Origin: Ascaris suum
Lineage: Eukaryota > Nematoda > Chromadorea > Rhabditida > Ascarididae
Length of the DNA: 64,000 nucleotides
Reading direction: 5' to 3'
Assembly (NCBI GenBank): GCA_013433145.1
Contig: CM024169.1
Span: 6,455,001-6,519,000 of the forward strand
Shown: piece by piece, positions 37,601 through 51,354 of the stretch
Numbering within the stretch: position 1 is the stretch's first letter
Layout of the letters: every line of letters begins with the position of its first letter
Made by a program: the position numbers and the translations under genes
The notes under the pieces: model-generated
Told to the model about the DNA's origin: nothing
Database searches by the model: none
The model's input: only the letters and a program-made list of their open reading frames with translations

Positions 37601-40600
37601 TAGGTGACATCAGAGAAATGCGAATGACTTTCAACTGGAGATTTCAGGTGAAGCTCATCAAAGCCCGTCTGGCTGTAGGGATGAGCTTATTTCTATAACT
37701 CGCAGCCCAGCACATTTACGAAATCATCAACCTGTCCTCTGAGCAATTGTTAAGCTTGACGCCATTTTTGTGATTAAGTATGAAAAACGTTCGATTCTCC
37801 CTATTAGGTTACGATGAATCGATGCTTTACTATTCTCGTACACCAAAAAATGTGAGTATGATAAAATTTGTGCAGTTACTTTCCAATAAACTGTTGTTTC
37901 CGGTCCCGAAAACTCAGTGGTATATGTTTTCGAGCACAGCGACACTCGAAGTAGAGTACTGTTTCAGACATCGTCATAGTATTTTGAGGATTTCAAACGT
38001 TGAAATGTCTGCTGACATCCAAAAATTGAGGGGATGAGGTCCAGGTTTAAATTAACTAACACCTCTTCGGAATCCTCGGAATTGCCGTTAAACTCAGTGG
38101 GACGTAGAATCTGCCACTCTGAAACACAATGACTCTGCATGTTTAGTCGGACCTAATTTCAGTACCACTGTTTATTGCACTTACTTGATTTCGACGTTTT
38201 CTAAGCGGGGAAATATATAGAATGTATACGAAAACGGACAAAAGGTTGACAACGGAAGAGATGACGGGAACAACAACGAACGGAAAAAACCAAAGATCCG
38301 CAACGCGCGAACAAGTATCAAACACGTGATATTCGGATATGCGAGGGCAGCAACACTGTCAATATTTAATCGACTCAACCGCAATTTGCGACAAAAAGGA
38401 GTGGGTGCATCAACGATATCGGGAGAAAGCAAATCCGGACTTGTACAATACTAAGCTGAAAATGTCCAGAACGTTGTTCGTGCCGGAACATTTTGGCGGG
38501 TTGAAATTAGCAGCCACGTCGTTGACGTGGCTACTAGTACCAGGTTGAAGATTTTTAGCCCGGTAGCGTAATTTGGCTGTTATGAACCACAGTAAACTCT
38601 TTGCGGAAAGCACTACCGGTGAGGCGTTTCCTTCACAATCTTATACAAGAAATCAAATAGAAATATAATGTTCCGAAATGGGTTGCCGAGAAATAATAAA
38701 CGTCTTTCGATGACGACGAAACCAGCATCTGTGGTGGTAGACATGGAGAGTACTCCTCGCCGCTTTGGACGACCTTTCAGCAGCAATGGAACACTGCAGC
38801 CTTCACTGAAGTTCAAAGTTGACTATAGCATCAAGCTCAGGAACACCGTCTATAAAAGAAAGAATCTCGGCTGATGGCCTATCTGCGAGTTAATATGAAT
38901 GAACCACACGACAGCTTGATATAAACGGCTTTATTCATATATCGAGGACAGCTTTCCACAATAAACCAAACCATGAGCTTTGCATAATCAAAATACGCAA
39001 CTTCGCTATATCGAGCACACACATCCGCTCACTTAAACAAGAATTCGAGACATAGCAGACCGGCATCAAACTATTACGAAAAGTGAATTATCCTCCCAAA
39101 TGCAACGGATAGCGGAAGCCAGTGGAGGCCTCGTGAGGATCTTTCAAGAGGAGGGTCACGACAGCTCTTACAATATATGGGATTGCATTATTCTTCACAT
39201 GAAAATTTTTACTTTACGATAAAGAAAGTATGGAATTATTTATGCAACACTTCATCCAGTTTTAATATTTATTTGTTTGGATGAAGAGAGTGGGAGTATG
39301 GTGCTTCAGAAAGGAAAAAACAAAGGGAATTACCTTTGTTCGTTGAATTACGGTTGCTGGGCGATGAACTGATTAATCAAAGTTTCATGGGAATAATTTT
39401 ACTGCTAATCACCTATAGCCTGTTCAACGCCGAAATCCATTTAATGGCTCCGCTTTGCGATAAATTATTTTTACTTGGAAATGAAAGGAAGTTTTGACAT
39501 ATTGAGCATTGGACAACTTTCTGATGCGCAATGTGACGGTTGTTGATAGAGAGACGCCACCGGATGATATCTGTGCATGCAGTTAGAAGGCTCTGAAGTG
39601 AGTTCCTCAACAGGTTCCTGTTTCATCCTACAGTCTCGTTATCATTCGTGCACTCTCGTCAGCGAGTAAAGCAAGATGAACACATAAATGAAAGAAAGTT
39701 TGAAGGTAGAGGAACACATAAAGTAAAGCAAGATCATTCACCGGATGTCTGAACTCGAGTGCTGATGAACTTTATGAGTTGAAAGACAGCTCTTTAAAAA
39801 AAACTTGATAATGTGAATAATCTGCTACGATCTGGATCCGCGATAACTGAACGCATGCATCAGACCTGTGACCAAAACTGGGGAAACAGTCCGAGGTTTC
39901 ACGTGACGCATTTAGCTTCTCTAAGAAACCCGTTTTGATTTTCAGTGGTCTTGCCTGGTTTGCGGGAAAACGTGAGATTCATTCTCGCATCCAAGGAAGT
40001 GATAGATCTGGATATCCGGGACTCTTGAAACGAGGGATCCCGGATGAAATCCTGGCCATCGCGACGCTCGAACGTTTCTCCATTCGAGACCTAAGCATCG
40101 GGCGCTTATGGGAGTGTTCAAGGGCAACGAACAGTTCTTTCGGCGGCCGACGCTAGTCATGATTTCCGGGTCCACTAACCGATAACCTACACGACTAATG
40201 CGCAGCGTACCGCACCACGCTGCACCTGCGTCTGAACACGACCGTGCTTGACTCTATCACACATCAAAAAATGGTCAACATACCGTAGCCGTGCTGCACC
40301 TTCGGGGAGAACGGCTGTATTGCGCCGTTCCGTTTCGTGCTTATGCCAAAAATTCTTACTGCATGAGAACTCAGTAACCAATTTCCTTTGCCCTCCAAAA
40401 TGAGCACAGCATATGTGACGCTGAACGGAACCCACGAGCACCTCGAAGGACGGTCTCTCACTCCGAATCGTGTCCATTACTTCCACAGTCACAGGCTTCC
40501 CATTTCACGATCAGAAAGGCATAAACAGACATAAACACACGAACACGCTTGTACGCTTACGTAACAATCGTGACCACTACAAACGCGAATGGAAGCCTAA

Positions 40601-42630
40601 AACAAGGGAACAACTGCGACAGCAACAAAACAACCACAGATGTTGCTGCGTATACCTTTTTAATGCTTGCGGAAGATGAAACTCTGCGATAGCCGCAGTT
40701 CAAACGACTCTGGATGCATCAGTTACTACATCTAAACATCCATGAAGTTTGGCGAGAACTTAGGAAAAGATAACATTGACAGTCCATGAGTTAACTACGA
40801 TTGAAACAGAAGCCCAGGTTCAGGGAGCGCCGCACTGTACCACCTTTTGAGGCATCAAACTCTACACATCGCACCTCGCAAAACTTGCCTCATAGCGTAC
40901 TATACCAGATTAACACGTAATGTGGCATGGCCACTCGCGCACGCATACTTTTGGTACGATATGCGTCAGATGGCAAGCTTGGGAGCGTTTTTTGTAAACA
41001 GCAAAGGTTGGGACGATGTGCGTCTTGACACGTTATGAATGTAATGTCGGGCTTATAGTGACTCGATGATAAGCAGATGGAAGCGATAAGTAGAAACGCC
41101 TTACCCCGTAGATATGCAAATCAAGAGGATGCGACGCGTATGTTACTGGTGCGCTCAATGTGCCGAACCGCTTTATGCAGTGGCACAACATAGTGTTGCG
41201 TGAATGGTGGATGGCAGCAACAGCGGACATCTGCTGAAGTCGGCTGAAGAATGCAAGTGGAACTTGTGGGATGCAGTCAGTGGTATGCGAGATGGAACAC
41301 AAATCACGGAATGCATTTCTTTGCAAGTGGCACGACCGTAACCGAAGTTTTGCAGACTGTCGGCTATAAACGAAATGATGCTCATTACTACTGTCGGAGC
41401 ATATGGGGTCTTTTACTTTAAAGAGGTGTGTTCCACTTCGTGCCATTCGGTAGACATTAATAAACGAACAGTGGGATATTCCCTATCTTGCTAGCATTTT
41501 AGAGGAAACTGTTCATGTATTTCCATCATAAAGGCATGTCACTGCATAAGCACAAAGCGTACAAAATCTGAATTCCTGACCTCTTATTTTCCATTCAAGA
41601 ATTGGGAGAAAGATCGAACTCTCTCCTGAATTTGCAAGAAAAAGAAGAAAAGAATCCATCGCTCCCGCACCATTCCCTCTCAACACCGCTCCCTTCTTCC
41701 ACCCCTATTCGAGTTCGTCGCTCTCGCTATGCTTCACATTCGCGCCCTCGCCACCATAAGCATGGCGCTTCGCTGGAAAGTTACAGCTCACTCAGACATT
41801 GCAAAGCGATTGCGCGTGAAAAAAGAAAACAAATTTGGGGAGCAACTTCACAACCATATTTTTCGGCAGAGAGAGCAATCACAATGAACAATGACAATAA
41901 AAAACACCCGATCCACAGCAGGCACATCGCAAGATAAGCAGAGAGAGGCTCCAGAACACAATCTACCTCAGCAAGCAAACATATAAAGTGCATCAGCAAA
42001 ATAGTTACTACAATCTTTGAGATGATAAATACATTACAGCACCTGCTCAGCAAATATCAATACAAGAAAATGCACAAATCAATGCAAGAAAATAAGTTGA
42101 AATATAAAAATCAAAGACCATAATCATCCGGAAAGGAAAACTGGGCAAATCACCACCCAAAAGAACCCTCAGCAACTTCCAAATTCACTCCACCATAATT
42201 TCAAACAACGCTGCGAAGCAGTGTTAACTAATTACGCTTCTTCCTATACGCTTTTAACTTCTCACTACATATTACGTCAACTAACGATTATGGTTTTCAC
42301 TGATCGAATACGCACATTGCGCTGGAACAAATCGAACGCCCACCAAAACAGATTGCTCCACCATATTTACTGTACTCATTTCAGGGCACGAAGTTACTTT
42401 CTTAATTTATGAGAGTTACCAGTTGCCACTAATAACTGTAACATGGAGCATGCCGAGATACACTGAGCTTAGGAGAGACATCAATCGCATCACTTTCGAT
42501 CAGTCAAACGTTTCCAAATTGAGTGCCCATTACTGAGGCGAAATGAGATTCAATAAAGAATTACGGTCAATAAACGAGACTCCCATTGATATCATCCGAT
42601 TTGTCGTCCTTGACAGTACTTTCGGAAGCG
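34621..42630. other. 8 kb with no firm gene
   Basis: Several open frames look partly coding but lack a consistent model. Plus strand: 35346-35534, 36414-36665, 36720-36911 (preceded by a TTCCAG acceptor at 36709) and 38686-38874. Minus strand: 40187-40492, GC-richer, with an Arg/His-rich peptide; and 41084-41446, ending at a good GGG-GTAAGG donor but open in two frames. I see no RNA gene or mobile element with clear family motifs. Confidence 0.3.
41116..41446 (-). CDS. Candidate exon upstream of a GTAAGG donor
   Basis: The frame starting ARSGTHLF runs to a strong donor (CTACGGG then GTAAGG) at about 41116 in phase 0, with peptide such as NAFRDLCSISHTTDCIPQ and LSAPVTYASHPLDLHIYG. A second frame starting MSTEWHEVEHTSLK (ATG near 41456) is also open in part and could be the real start if it splices at AA-GTAAAA. 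Unresolved, no family recognised. Confidence 0.3.
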
Positions 42631-45600
42631 TTAGCCAATGTGAGGGCAGCGATCGCTGAAGAATCGAACAGAACTGAACTCTGCGATCCGACGCTTGGTG
42701 GCCTGAAAACAACGCATCCACCAGTTCTTCGACTGATGCAGTGCAACAATGCTTCTACAGCGAGCACCAATTTGGTTGACATTTAGAATGCCTTCTTTCT
42801 GATGGATCTTTCCAATAAAGTTACTGACGGTTTCGTACATCCCTCCGGTAAAAAACGTCTTGTTCGAAAAAATCTTCAAAATATGGTATTTTCCGTAAGA
42901 TCAGACAATTATCTACAGAGGTATCAAACAAGGAATACATCTCAATAATCAGCCAATCGTAGTTGACTGCCACTTTGGGCACTTCAAAAGCGCCCTTTGA
43001 ACGTTTTTTTCCCCTTATGCATTGTTTCTGTTGTGAGGCCCACTGAGAGCTTCACTGCTCCATGAACATATCATAACGAAATACTTACCTGGAATATTTA
43101 ATGGGAATGTCGATACGATTCAACATGACTGTTTTACTCTCAGATTCGCGTCTCGCACGTTGGGTCATTGATAGAAAGACAGATTCCGCTGATCTTGCAG
43201 TGCTGACTGCGAACGGACGCGATATGAGACTTTCACCTGGCACCACTGCGCCTGAATCCGCGCTGTAAACGTAACATAGACCTGTTCTCCCGATGTATCT
43301 GCACACTGAGACAAATACGATGACTGAACCCCTTGAATCTGACCACAAAGAATCGAATGGATCGCTTCTATGGTTAATACATGAAGCAGGTCTGCGTACA
43401 CAACAATGCAGCTAGTTGAGCATATCTCTTCGCTAGGAATATACGGATCCTCCCTCAGCTGATATTGTGGGAATGTCCTTGAAGAACCATTAACGGCCTA
43501 TCGAAAACACTGGGCATTAAGCAGAAGAAATACTCGAACATGGCAATCGCGCCAACATGAAATTGTATCAGTTTGTAATGCACTTTCAATCCATGCCGTC
43601 GCGAAATTCCGTTCGACTTTTGACGAGAGAGTTTCGCAGCGACATTCCAAAGAAATCAAGGTACGAAAGTTAGGATACTTAATCCGGCACGGTGGTAATT
43701 TTTAAACAGCTCATCAAATATCGGTAGGGACATGATACTACAATAAGCGATGCAAATACGACTAGTCGGTTCATTAAAGCAAGCAATTCTTTTTCCAAAT
43801 GCGACCACATCATTGATAACTTAAGACCTTCTCTCTCATTCTTAAAAGTTGTATCTCTATATGGCGGATTCTATGAGAAGAAAAAAGCTCTAGCAGCTCA
43901 TACAAATCGCCTACAGCAATGTAACTTCAACAAAGTCTGGACCGGATAGGCTAACTTGCGAAAAGAAATACGGAGGAGTGCCTTTCACACCAATATATGA
44001 GCTTTGTAATATGACACTCAGAAAAAGTTAGATAATGACTTACACTGTGAGATGCATCAATAAATCGTGTAAATTACCCAATGTTCTTCCGATATTGCGT
44101 GTTGTGAGGCCACAATCAAATCTCAGTTGTCCGACATTTCGGTTCAAATAGTGTAACGCCTCTTCAAACTTATCACGATTTTTCGACGAAGAATAGAGGG
44201 GAAAACTGAAAATAATGATGTGCAACTAGCTGCCACGGGAAAAATCATGTGCTTTCCTATTCAATTCGTTATCTTCTGTGTCCTGTTAATTCCCCTTGAT
44301 CTGTTGTGATTTTGCCACTCCTTTTCTCTCCCCCTACCTCTCCCCTGGAAAAATCTGTTGTGATGTTGGCTTGCGAAGCACGGAGATCCAAGAGAGACCC
44401 TTTCGTTCCATCACATGCTTGACGCAAAGGAAGAGTTACATGATTTACTCGCTAAAAAACTTGTATCCCGAAGAATTCAACAGAAAGGAAGCGAAAATCC
44501 ACACCTGGAGCTTCCCATTCACATACTGAAAATAGATATAACCGCTGTAATCATAAATATTTATCTCACTGCCCCTTCGCTGGAAACTGCCAAAGTCACT
44601 TAGATCACAATTTAACTTTTTAAGGTGGAGCATAGGAACAAACATGATCGGATTTGAGTGACGCTATAGTAGGCGCGCACTTGAGAGCATAAGGCGATTA
44701 ACGCAACAGCGAAAGGGTGCAGATGTGGTGGACATTTCTGCGCATACAAAGCCCAAAGAAATGGAAGGGCGCACTCGCATTTATCCAAATAGCAAAAGCT
44801 CACGTCTGGTGGCGATTCTGATAACAATATGCTGTATGGTGCGAAATTTTTGCTTGAAAGAGCTTTAAATGAGGCCCAAAAAGTGAGCACATGAAATTGT
44901 AAAAGAAAAACTATTTAACAACAAACATTTCGGCAGTGACTGGATTTATGACCGTTGATCGTGATGCGAAAAAGTTCATCGGAAATCGAAGCGGCACATT
45001 CAATATTTGCGATATTAAATTGAGCACATGGACAACATGTCCCAACGCCGATGTCATCTCCGTTTCCGCATGACCTGACAACAGCAATTATTATGAGCCA
45101 AAAAGTGCCTGCACTCTTCGCATCGCAATGTACCACAGAAGGCGAAAACCAATTGTTACAATGAAAACCACGTGTAATGCAGTTGCACTTCTTGGGAGAA
45201 GATACTTAGTCTATATTTTTAAGTACATAATATTTCTCGCTTAGCCCACAGTGTGGATTTAACGACTCTCAATTATTTCTTGGTTCCAATAAAACACATT
45301 TCTGTGCAGGAGTCATAAACAGCCGAAACACATGCGACAATACATGACCGCCAATCTTTTTACCGATCGCCGTCAACAAGCTCCGACCACAGCACTCCTA
45401 TGAAACGCCTTCTTAGCAGTAGTTTTAAACAGCAGAGAGCAGCAATTTCTATAAACCTTAACATTGCTTTCAGTGAATAGAAAAGCTCTGTTAGGAAATA
45501 GTGCATAAGGCAGTCGAGTGCTGATGACAATGGAAATTTTTTCTTCGTTAATAATTTCACGAAAAGCAAAACCAGTTCTTCTGCATCTCTCATGAATCCT

Positions 45601-48600
45601 CTGCTACATCATTTTACCTGAAAGGCGAATCATCAATGAGGATATGCTCTCATGCCTTAAACGAGCGTTGTTACGATCAAATACTTTTGCCTGATTTTCG
45701 TAGCATGAAATACTTTTTTCTCTCCATCGTCAGCCTCCATTACACTTATTTATTTATGCAGACGGAGATTTTGCTCCCAGTGATCTTTACGATCCTCTTC
45801 GCTAACAATGTCGCTCCTTAGCTGTCAATGAAAATTGCAAATATTCCGATAAAACAAAAACTTACTACGTCGAGCAAACCAGCAACCAGCTACAGCTGAG
45901 AGAAGCAAAGCGATGTTGTTAATACTAGGTTCCATACTTCACATTAACCTCGCTCATTAAGCATTACGAATTCTGCAAGTTTTTGGACAAAAACATTCAC
46001 GAGTTCCATGAGCCTTGCAGCCTAACTCGATAATTATACGAAATCACCACCTACCAAACATTAAATGGAAAATAAATTGAAGACAGCGTGACGTGCGCTT
46101 TTGCATTCCGATCACCTAACTAACCACTATCATAAGTAAACAACCAGTAAGAAATATGCAAAGTGGTGCGCAGAATTGCATAAAAATTTACCAATGGAGG
46201 TGATCGCGTCTGGCAAGTGAAGTCCAGCAATAGTAACAGCTGGAAGGCAAACGCAAGGTAAGGGTGAGAGACGATTTTCGGGAAGACCTTTCACATCGAT
46301 GACATATATATCCATCAGGTCATTCAACATTCTTCGCTGACGCAACACCAGCTGTGATGCTGTGTAGCTGATTGTTTCTCTACAATAATGCGACTTAGAA
46401 AACAATATTCGTTCGGTAACGAGAGGAAAATTAAAGGCGACCAGTACTAGCGACGACACAAAAAGGAAGTGTGTTGAGTGGGATGGCAGCGAGGCCATGC
46501 GAAGAGCCCCCTACTAGTCATGATCTGAGAGAACCTTAAAGGGCTGCACTGCATCTCGGGAATCATCTCATCTAAAATCTAAAATTTAGGGGATCTTCAA
46601 ATCGAACTTCATATCGTCCAGAAACTGCGAAATTCTCATCCCCCTTATGTGCTAGCAACGAATCTCATTTGCATATACTATAACACCATTTACAACAATG
46701 AATATCTGGAGAATCTTCACGTGTGAAAGTTTAATCAACGTTCGCAGCAGTTTCGCATGCGCTCGTTCAGTGAACATTTCACGACAGTTTCTACTGTGAT
46801 TATCAGGGTACTTTTGCCAGATCCGGCACGGATAACCTAACCGGATAAGTCAATAGCGATGGTCTCATTCGCCCCACTCCCAAAATTATGCACTTCCATC
46901 AAGACGCAATTTATCCCAGGTGTTCAATTATGCCCAGTAGCTAAACCACGAAACATGCCAATTGAAGAACACCACATAGGGAACGGTTCTTTTGAATGTT
47001 TAATTAGAAAGTGAATTTGAAATAGCGCTATACAGGTACAAAGAACTGTGACCCCACCGCATTTAACGCTGGCTGATTAACTAGTCAACAAAGAATCGTT
47101 CTCTATTCGTTGATTTCTTCTCATTATAATATTAGATGGAAAGAACGGATGTCTCCATTTGCGCATCAGATAAGATGGTGATACGGATAAGAAAAAACAG
47201 TCGCATAAAAGAGGCCTCATAGCAGATACTGTCTCGGTTCGCCTTCTCACATCGTCTTCTACCTTCGCTATCTCTTCAATACGCTCCTCATGCTCTGCTT
47301 CTGAAAAACATAATAAATTCCACGGCGACGAAGACGAATTTTCCGACAACTAAACTAAAAGCAAAAGAATACAAGGTAAAGTTGCATCGTCCGAGTTGCT
47401 GTGCAGCTTTTCTGTGACTAAATTCCAGTTCGTCAGTGGACATTTTAAGGTGCTGCACAATAGCTCCCACTTTGAAGTCGTTTTACCTACATCCACAACA
47501 AATGATCCTTATTAGATGATAATTATAGAACTCCAGCATATAAATAATGATCAAAATTCATAGCATCCATCTACCTAATAACGTGCAAATAGTGAACTGA
47601 TTTCAAACCATGCATGAGTTGCCTCATGGAAACGAATCTAGTTACCAAGAAAGAACGACAGTGACGCCTCGATAAGCATTCCCCTTTCCCGGCTTCCTAA
47701 TTTCTCAGTCACACGCTTCAAACGCTGATTTGTTTTTGCTTCAGCAGAAATTTTGCGACCAAAAATATCTACTCTTCTCCTCATCACCCATCAAAATTCC
47801 TGCAGAATTTAGGACCAAAGTTTTGTAGAGACATTAAGGCATGCTGCAAATGTGACACAACAAATCTCTACTACACATGAGGGAGATCACCAAAAATTAA
47901 GTAAAAAAAGATCAGCTTTACTGACGTGCAAAAAGAACATTTCGCAGACCTTTGAGACGCTTCTCGTCGTGAACGCAAATCAGCTTCATTCGCACAGTCA
48001 TAAGACGACATTTGGCACGTTCCACACTACTCTCCAATGAACGCAACATGATCGTTTGTGCTTGCACGGCTGAAACCTGAACTTTATTTCGTTTGTGAAC
48101 ACACCAATACTCCATGCAACAACGATACTATATCAACCACCATTCAATGCAGTGAACACTCAAACATACAAAGTCTTCCTTACAGATCCTTCATTTTGCT
48201 TTTTAAATAAAGGTGCTCTCTATATTTATGCGACAATCTGCGTGCAATAATTTTGAGGCTCAAATAAAAGAGTGCAGCTGATAATGAATCGACCGATCAA
48301 GGTAATAAATGGCAGCAAACTCTTACTGTGTCGACAGACCGGTTAACATTCGAGAACAAAAGTTCATACTTAGCTGTAAAATGTTTCACTGAAACGTTAA
48401 CGATGCGCGATGAACAAATGAAAATGATGGCTCGCAACATACAATAAGTGATGAAGGACGGGACGGTGGAGGAGGGAGGGGAGGATAAAGGGGAGAGAAA
48501 GAAAGGAACTGGGTTTGCTGTACGAGGACAAAGTGCCCAACATACCGAATCTCTATAGGCGGCATCCATATGCAGTAACGCGTCGAGCTCATCTTTCTGC

Positions 48601-50170
48601 TTGATTACCCTTTGTTGCGTCTCTTGTAGAACACGACAAACCTCTCGGAGCCTAAAAATATACACCTCCGAAGTAAGCGATGATACTTTCACTAGCCTCA
48701 CTTGGGACTGCAATACAACACGACTTATATGAACGATCTTTCACCTTTTGGTTCATGTAAGCGAATTAAATCACAATGCTGCTGACGAGAACGCGCCACT
48801 AGTGCGGCATTTTTGTGGACAGTAGCGATCTGATAAGGTCACTTATAAAAATAAATGGTTATTCAAATGCACTCTAAAGAGACAAGAAACAGCTTGGTCG
48901 AGACGAATAAAAGTGCTCTTTGCCCTGCAAAAATTCTTTGCTGTCTTAACCTACAACAGCTGGTCAGCGTCATGGGCCTGCGGAGCTCAAATTCGTTCGA
49001 AATATGAAGCATCCCCTTCATGAATTGTTGCACCTGCTGTGGTCCTGCAAGACTCCAAACACACTTTAGCTGAGAGACGAAACTAACGCTTTTTGTTGCT
49101 TCACAATAGGATCAAAAGACTTTTATAAGCCTCACAATAGCCAACTAAGGTCACTGAGGAAGGCAGCGGTGCGGGTGCTGCCTACTGCTTTGGACGATCG
49201 AACGCGATCAAAACATGTGCTAATAGCCCCCTATTGCTCAAAGCCATTGCAAGCGGTTTCTCAGAGCTCCGTCAGCAAAAATGGGATTTGAGCGCTTCGC
49301 GATAGCAGGAGATGCGACAAAGCAATGTACTGCAAAACTTGGCAGGCTGGCTCGAAAGAAGGGATGATATGACCAGGTTGAGTTTGGGCTTTCTAATGTG
49401 CAGATGAGCTAAGGCCATATCCGTGGTTTCTGTTAAGTTCCCCCGACCACTCCCCTTTTCTGTACCCCAAGAATATCTAAGAAAGCTTTAAACTGATCTT
49501 CAGCTCAAGCACTTTGAGCTGAACAAACTTCATTTGTTATCTGGACAACTTGCTTCATTTCTTTGAGCATCTTGGAGTGGAAATTTGTATTCACTTCTTA
49601 AAAATCCCCAACAAATGCACCTAGATGTTGCTTGGACACACTCACTTATTGCGAGTAACTGCGTAGAAATAGCAGTTATTTAGAGAACAACTACCAAAGC
49701 CTAATTGAACGATCCAGTCACTGATTATTCTAAAGAAACGACTCGATTCACTGAACGTTTCGGCACGCTCCACTTTGAACATCGATGTGCAACTGCCGGG
49801 CAATAGCTGAACATTTACTAACAAGCAAATACAATAACAATGCAGCGTCATCAAAAATCTTCAGAACAAAAGACTTCAGATCTGAACTTCTTCGTGGATC
49901 GTGGACTTCTCCAAATCGTTCGCATAAAAAGTGACCAGAATTTAAACAGGGTTGAACTACATGTTCAAGAACAACGCATTCATCAGCACTAGCCAAATAA
50001 AAATGCGTTCATCGAATACGACACGCATTCCCCTTCCCCTCCTTTCCGCTACTACGAAAGAAAATGTGAAAATGAAATCAGTGCACAAACCTGCACCAAC
50101 TGGCACGGGAGTAGGAAGGCACCTTGGCCTTGCCCATATTCGAACACGACGTACGCGCATCGTCGCCACT
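42631..50170 (-). CDS. UVRAG homologue (Vps38/UV-radiation resistance gene family)
   Basis: UVRAG pairs with Beclin-1, VPS34 and VPS15 in PI3-kinase complex II at endosomes and autophagosomes. Exons: part of 50170-50091, then 49988-49819, 49044-48951, 48651-48546, 48076-47950, 47469-47356, 47300-47185, 46393-46192, 45074-44927, 44205-44044, 43477-43237, 42873-42631; every junction agrees in phase. From 49988 on they give about 573 residues. In order: C2 part (LKSFVLKIFDD), coiled coil (LREVCRVLQETQQRVIKQKD; RSLESSVERAKCR; EAEHEERIEEIAKVEDDVRR), the RQRRMLNDLMDIYVI segment ending VTIAGLHLPDA (human: LLSELSYIYPI, VCGVKLPNA), then TSALGHVVHVLNLISQILNV, PLRFP and ASRSTV, and FPLYSS with LNRNVGQLRFDCGLTTRNI. 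The first part of the C2 domain and the start codon are uncertain. The last two exons are not matched to known UVRAG sequence. Four of eleven acceptors are AAG. Confidence 0.88.
46086..46142 (+). repeat. Dispersed ~60-bp repeat, copy C
   Basis: GCGTGACGTGCGCTTTTGCA followed by CTAACTAACCACTATCATAA. It aligns with copy A along its length and lies in a UVRAG intron. Confidence 0.6.
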
Positions 50171-51354
50171 AACTAAGATGCCGGCAGCTCCCTGCTGTTG
50201 CATCAACCAGACGTCTTAAACACTTACAACGTCAAAGAGGCACTTTGAGGACCTCATGTCTACATGTTTTAAAAACAGAACATAGATAACATTCCGATGG
50301 CGGCGGGCGGGGGGAGGGGTGGGGGAGGGGAATAAGGCAGCTATTCGGGCAGTCTTACTTGAAATGCTACGGACTCGCCACTTCATGACCACTGCCTCAT
50401 CAGTTCTTGACTCAATGAACTTATGAACATTGCTTTATTTCTGCAAAACTTCAAATGCACTAGAAAATTTATAGGTTTGCGGCGATTCGAGTTTCTTCTG
50501 AGCAGGCGCGGAAATTTGTATCTTTTTTGATATAGCTGAAGTTTTGCAGGAACTAAGCATCTTCATGGACTCATTATATTATGGATTAAAAAGGTTAGGT
50601 CAGAGGTTCGAAGCAGTGCCTTTAAATAGCAGTGACTGCACGAATTAGTTCAACTGTGTTTTTAAAACGTCAGCCATAGTATGCACTAACATCACCTATT
50701 TTTCAAAGAATCTGACAAATTCAAGGGAAGTGACATATGACTTCATCTAAAATTCTGAAGAAGAAGGATCTAAAGTACATCGCGTACGAAGGAATCAGGC
50801 TGCGACATGACGAAACAGAAGGAAAACGGCTTCTGAACACCAGGCATGTGAACGCTTCCCCAAATATTATGACCTTTTCACCTATTTTCCTTGCGTATAG
50901 GCAGGGCATTTCTGTCTCGTTTCCCACAGGGATCGCAATAATCAAGGGAACCAAAATAAGTTGTGAAATAGGCAAATACATGCGCACAACGCATCTAAAT
51001 AAACTTCACCGATATAACTTTCAGGGAGCTTCTACCCATGGTCCCTCCCCCTCGCATCTCCCGTCCAGTTGTAACGCCCCTCCTTTAAGAACACTCTCTT
51101 TGAGGAATTCTGCACACTTTACTCCATGAGTTTCAAATCCACCTATCCATGCAAAGCCACTACGCTCCAAGCCAACAACAATAAGGTACCTGACACCAAT
51201 CCAACAAGCAATTGATCCACGAGATCACCTAAGTCGGTCTTTTCCCATATGGCGAAGTCGGTCTACGCAACTGCAACGATGTCGGTTTCATCGCAGGCTC
51301 ACATTCGTTGCAGGACCTCTCTAAGGAATATTACAGTCAAATATTATTAAGCTT
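50171..51354. other. Upstream of UVRAG: G-rich tract and a plus-strand ORF
   Basis: Positions 50305-50332 are almost pure G on the plus strand. A plus-strand ORF at 50737-51129 (130 residues, from an ATG) has a lysine-rich, protein-like first half (KKKDLKYIAYEGIRLRHDE) and a Pro/Ser-rich end. The opposite strand is open as well. It may be an exon or a chance ORF. Confidence 0.3.

Noticed and set aside
44612..44890. Protein-like minus-strand ORF of 92 codons
   Set aside because: It falls in the UVRAG intron between 44927 and 44205, where the flanking exons restore the conserved segment ahead of FPLY.
45360..45593. Hydrophobic minus-strand ORF resembling part of a peroxin or membrane protein, with a donor-like end
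   Set aside because: It lies inside a UVRAG intron whose flanking exons (46192 and 45074) join perfectly in phase, so it is intronic.
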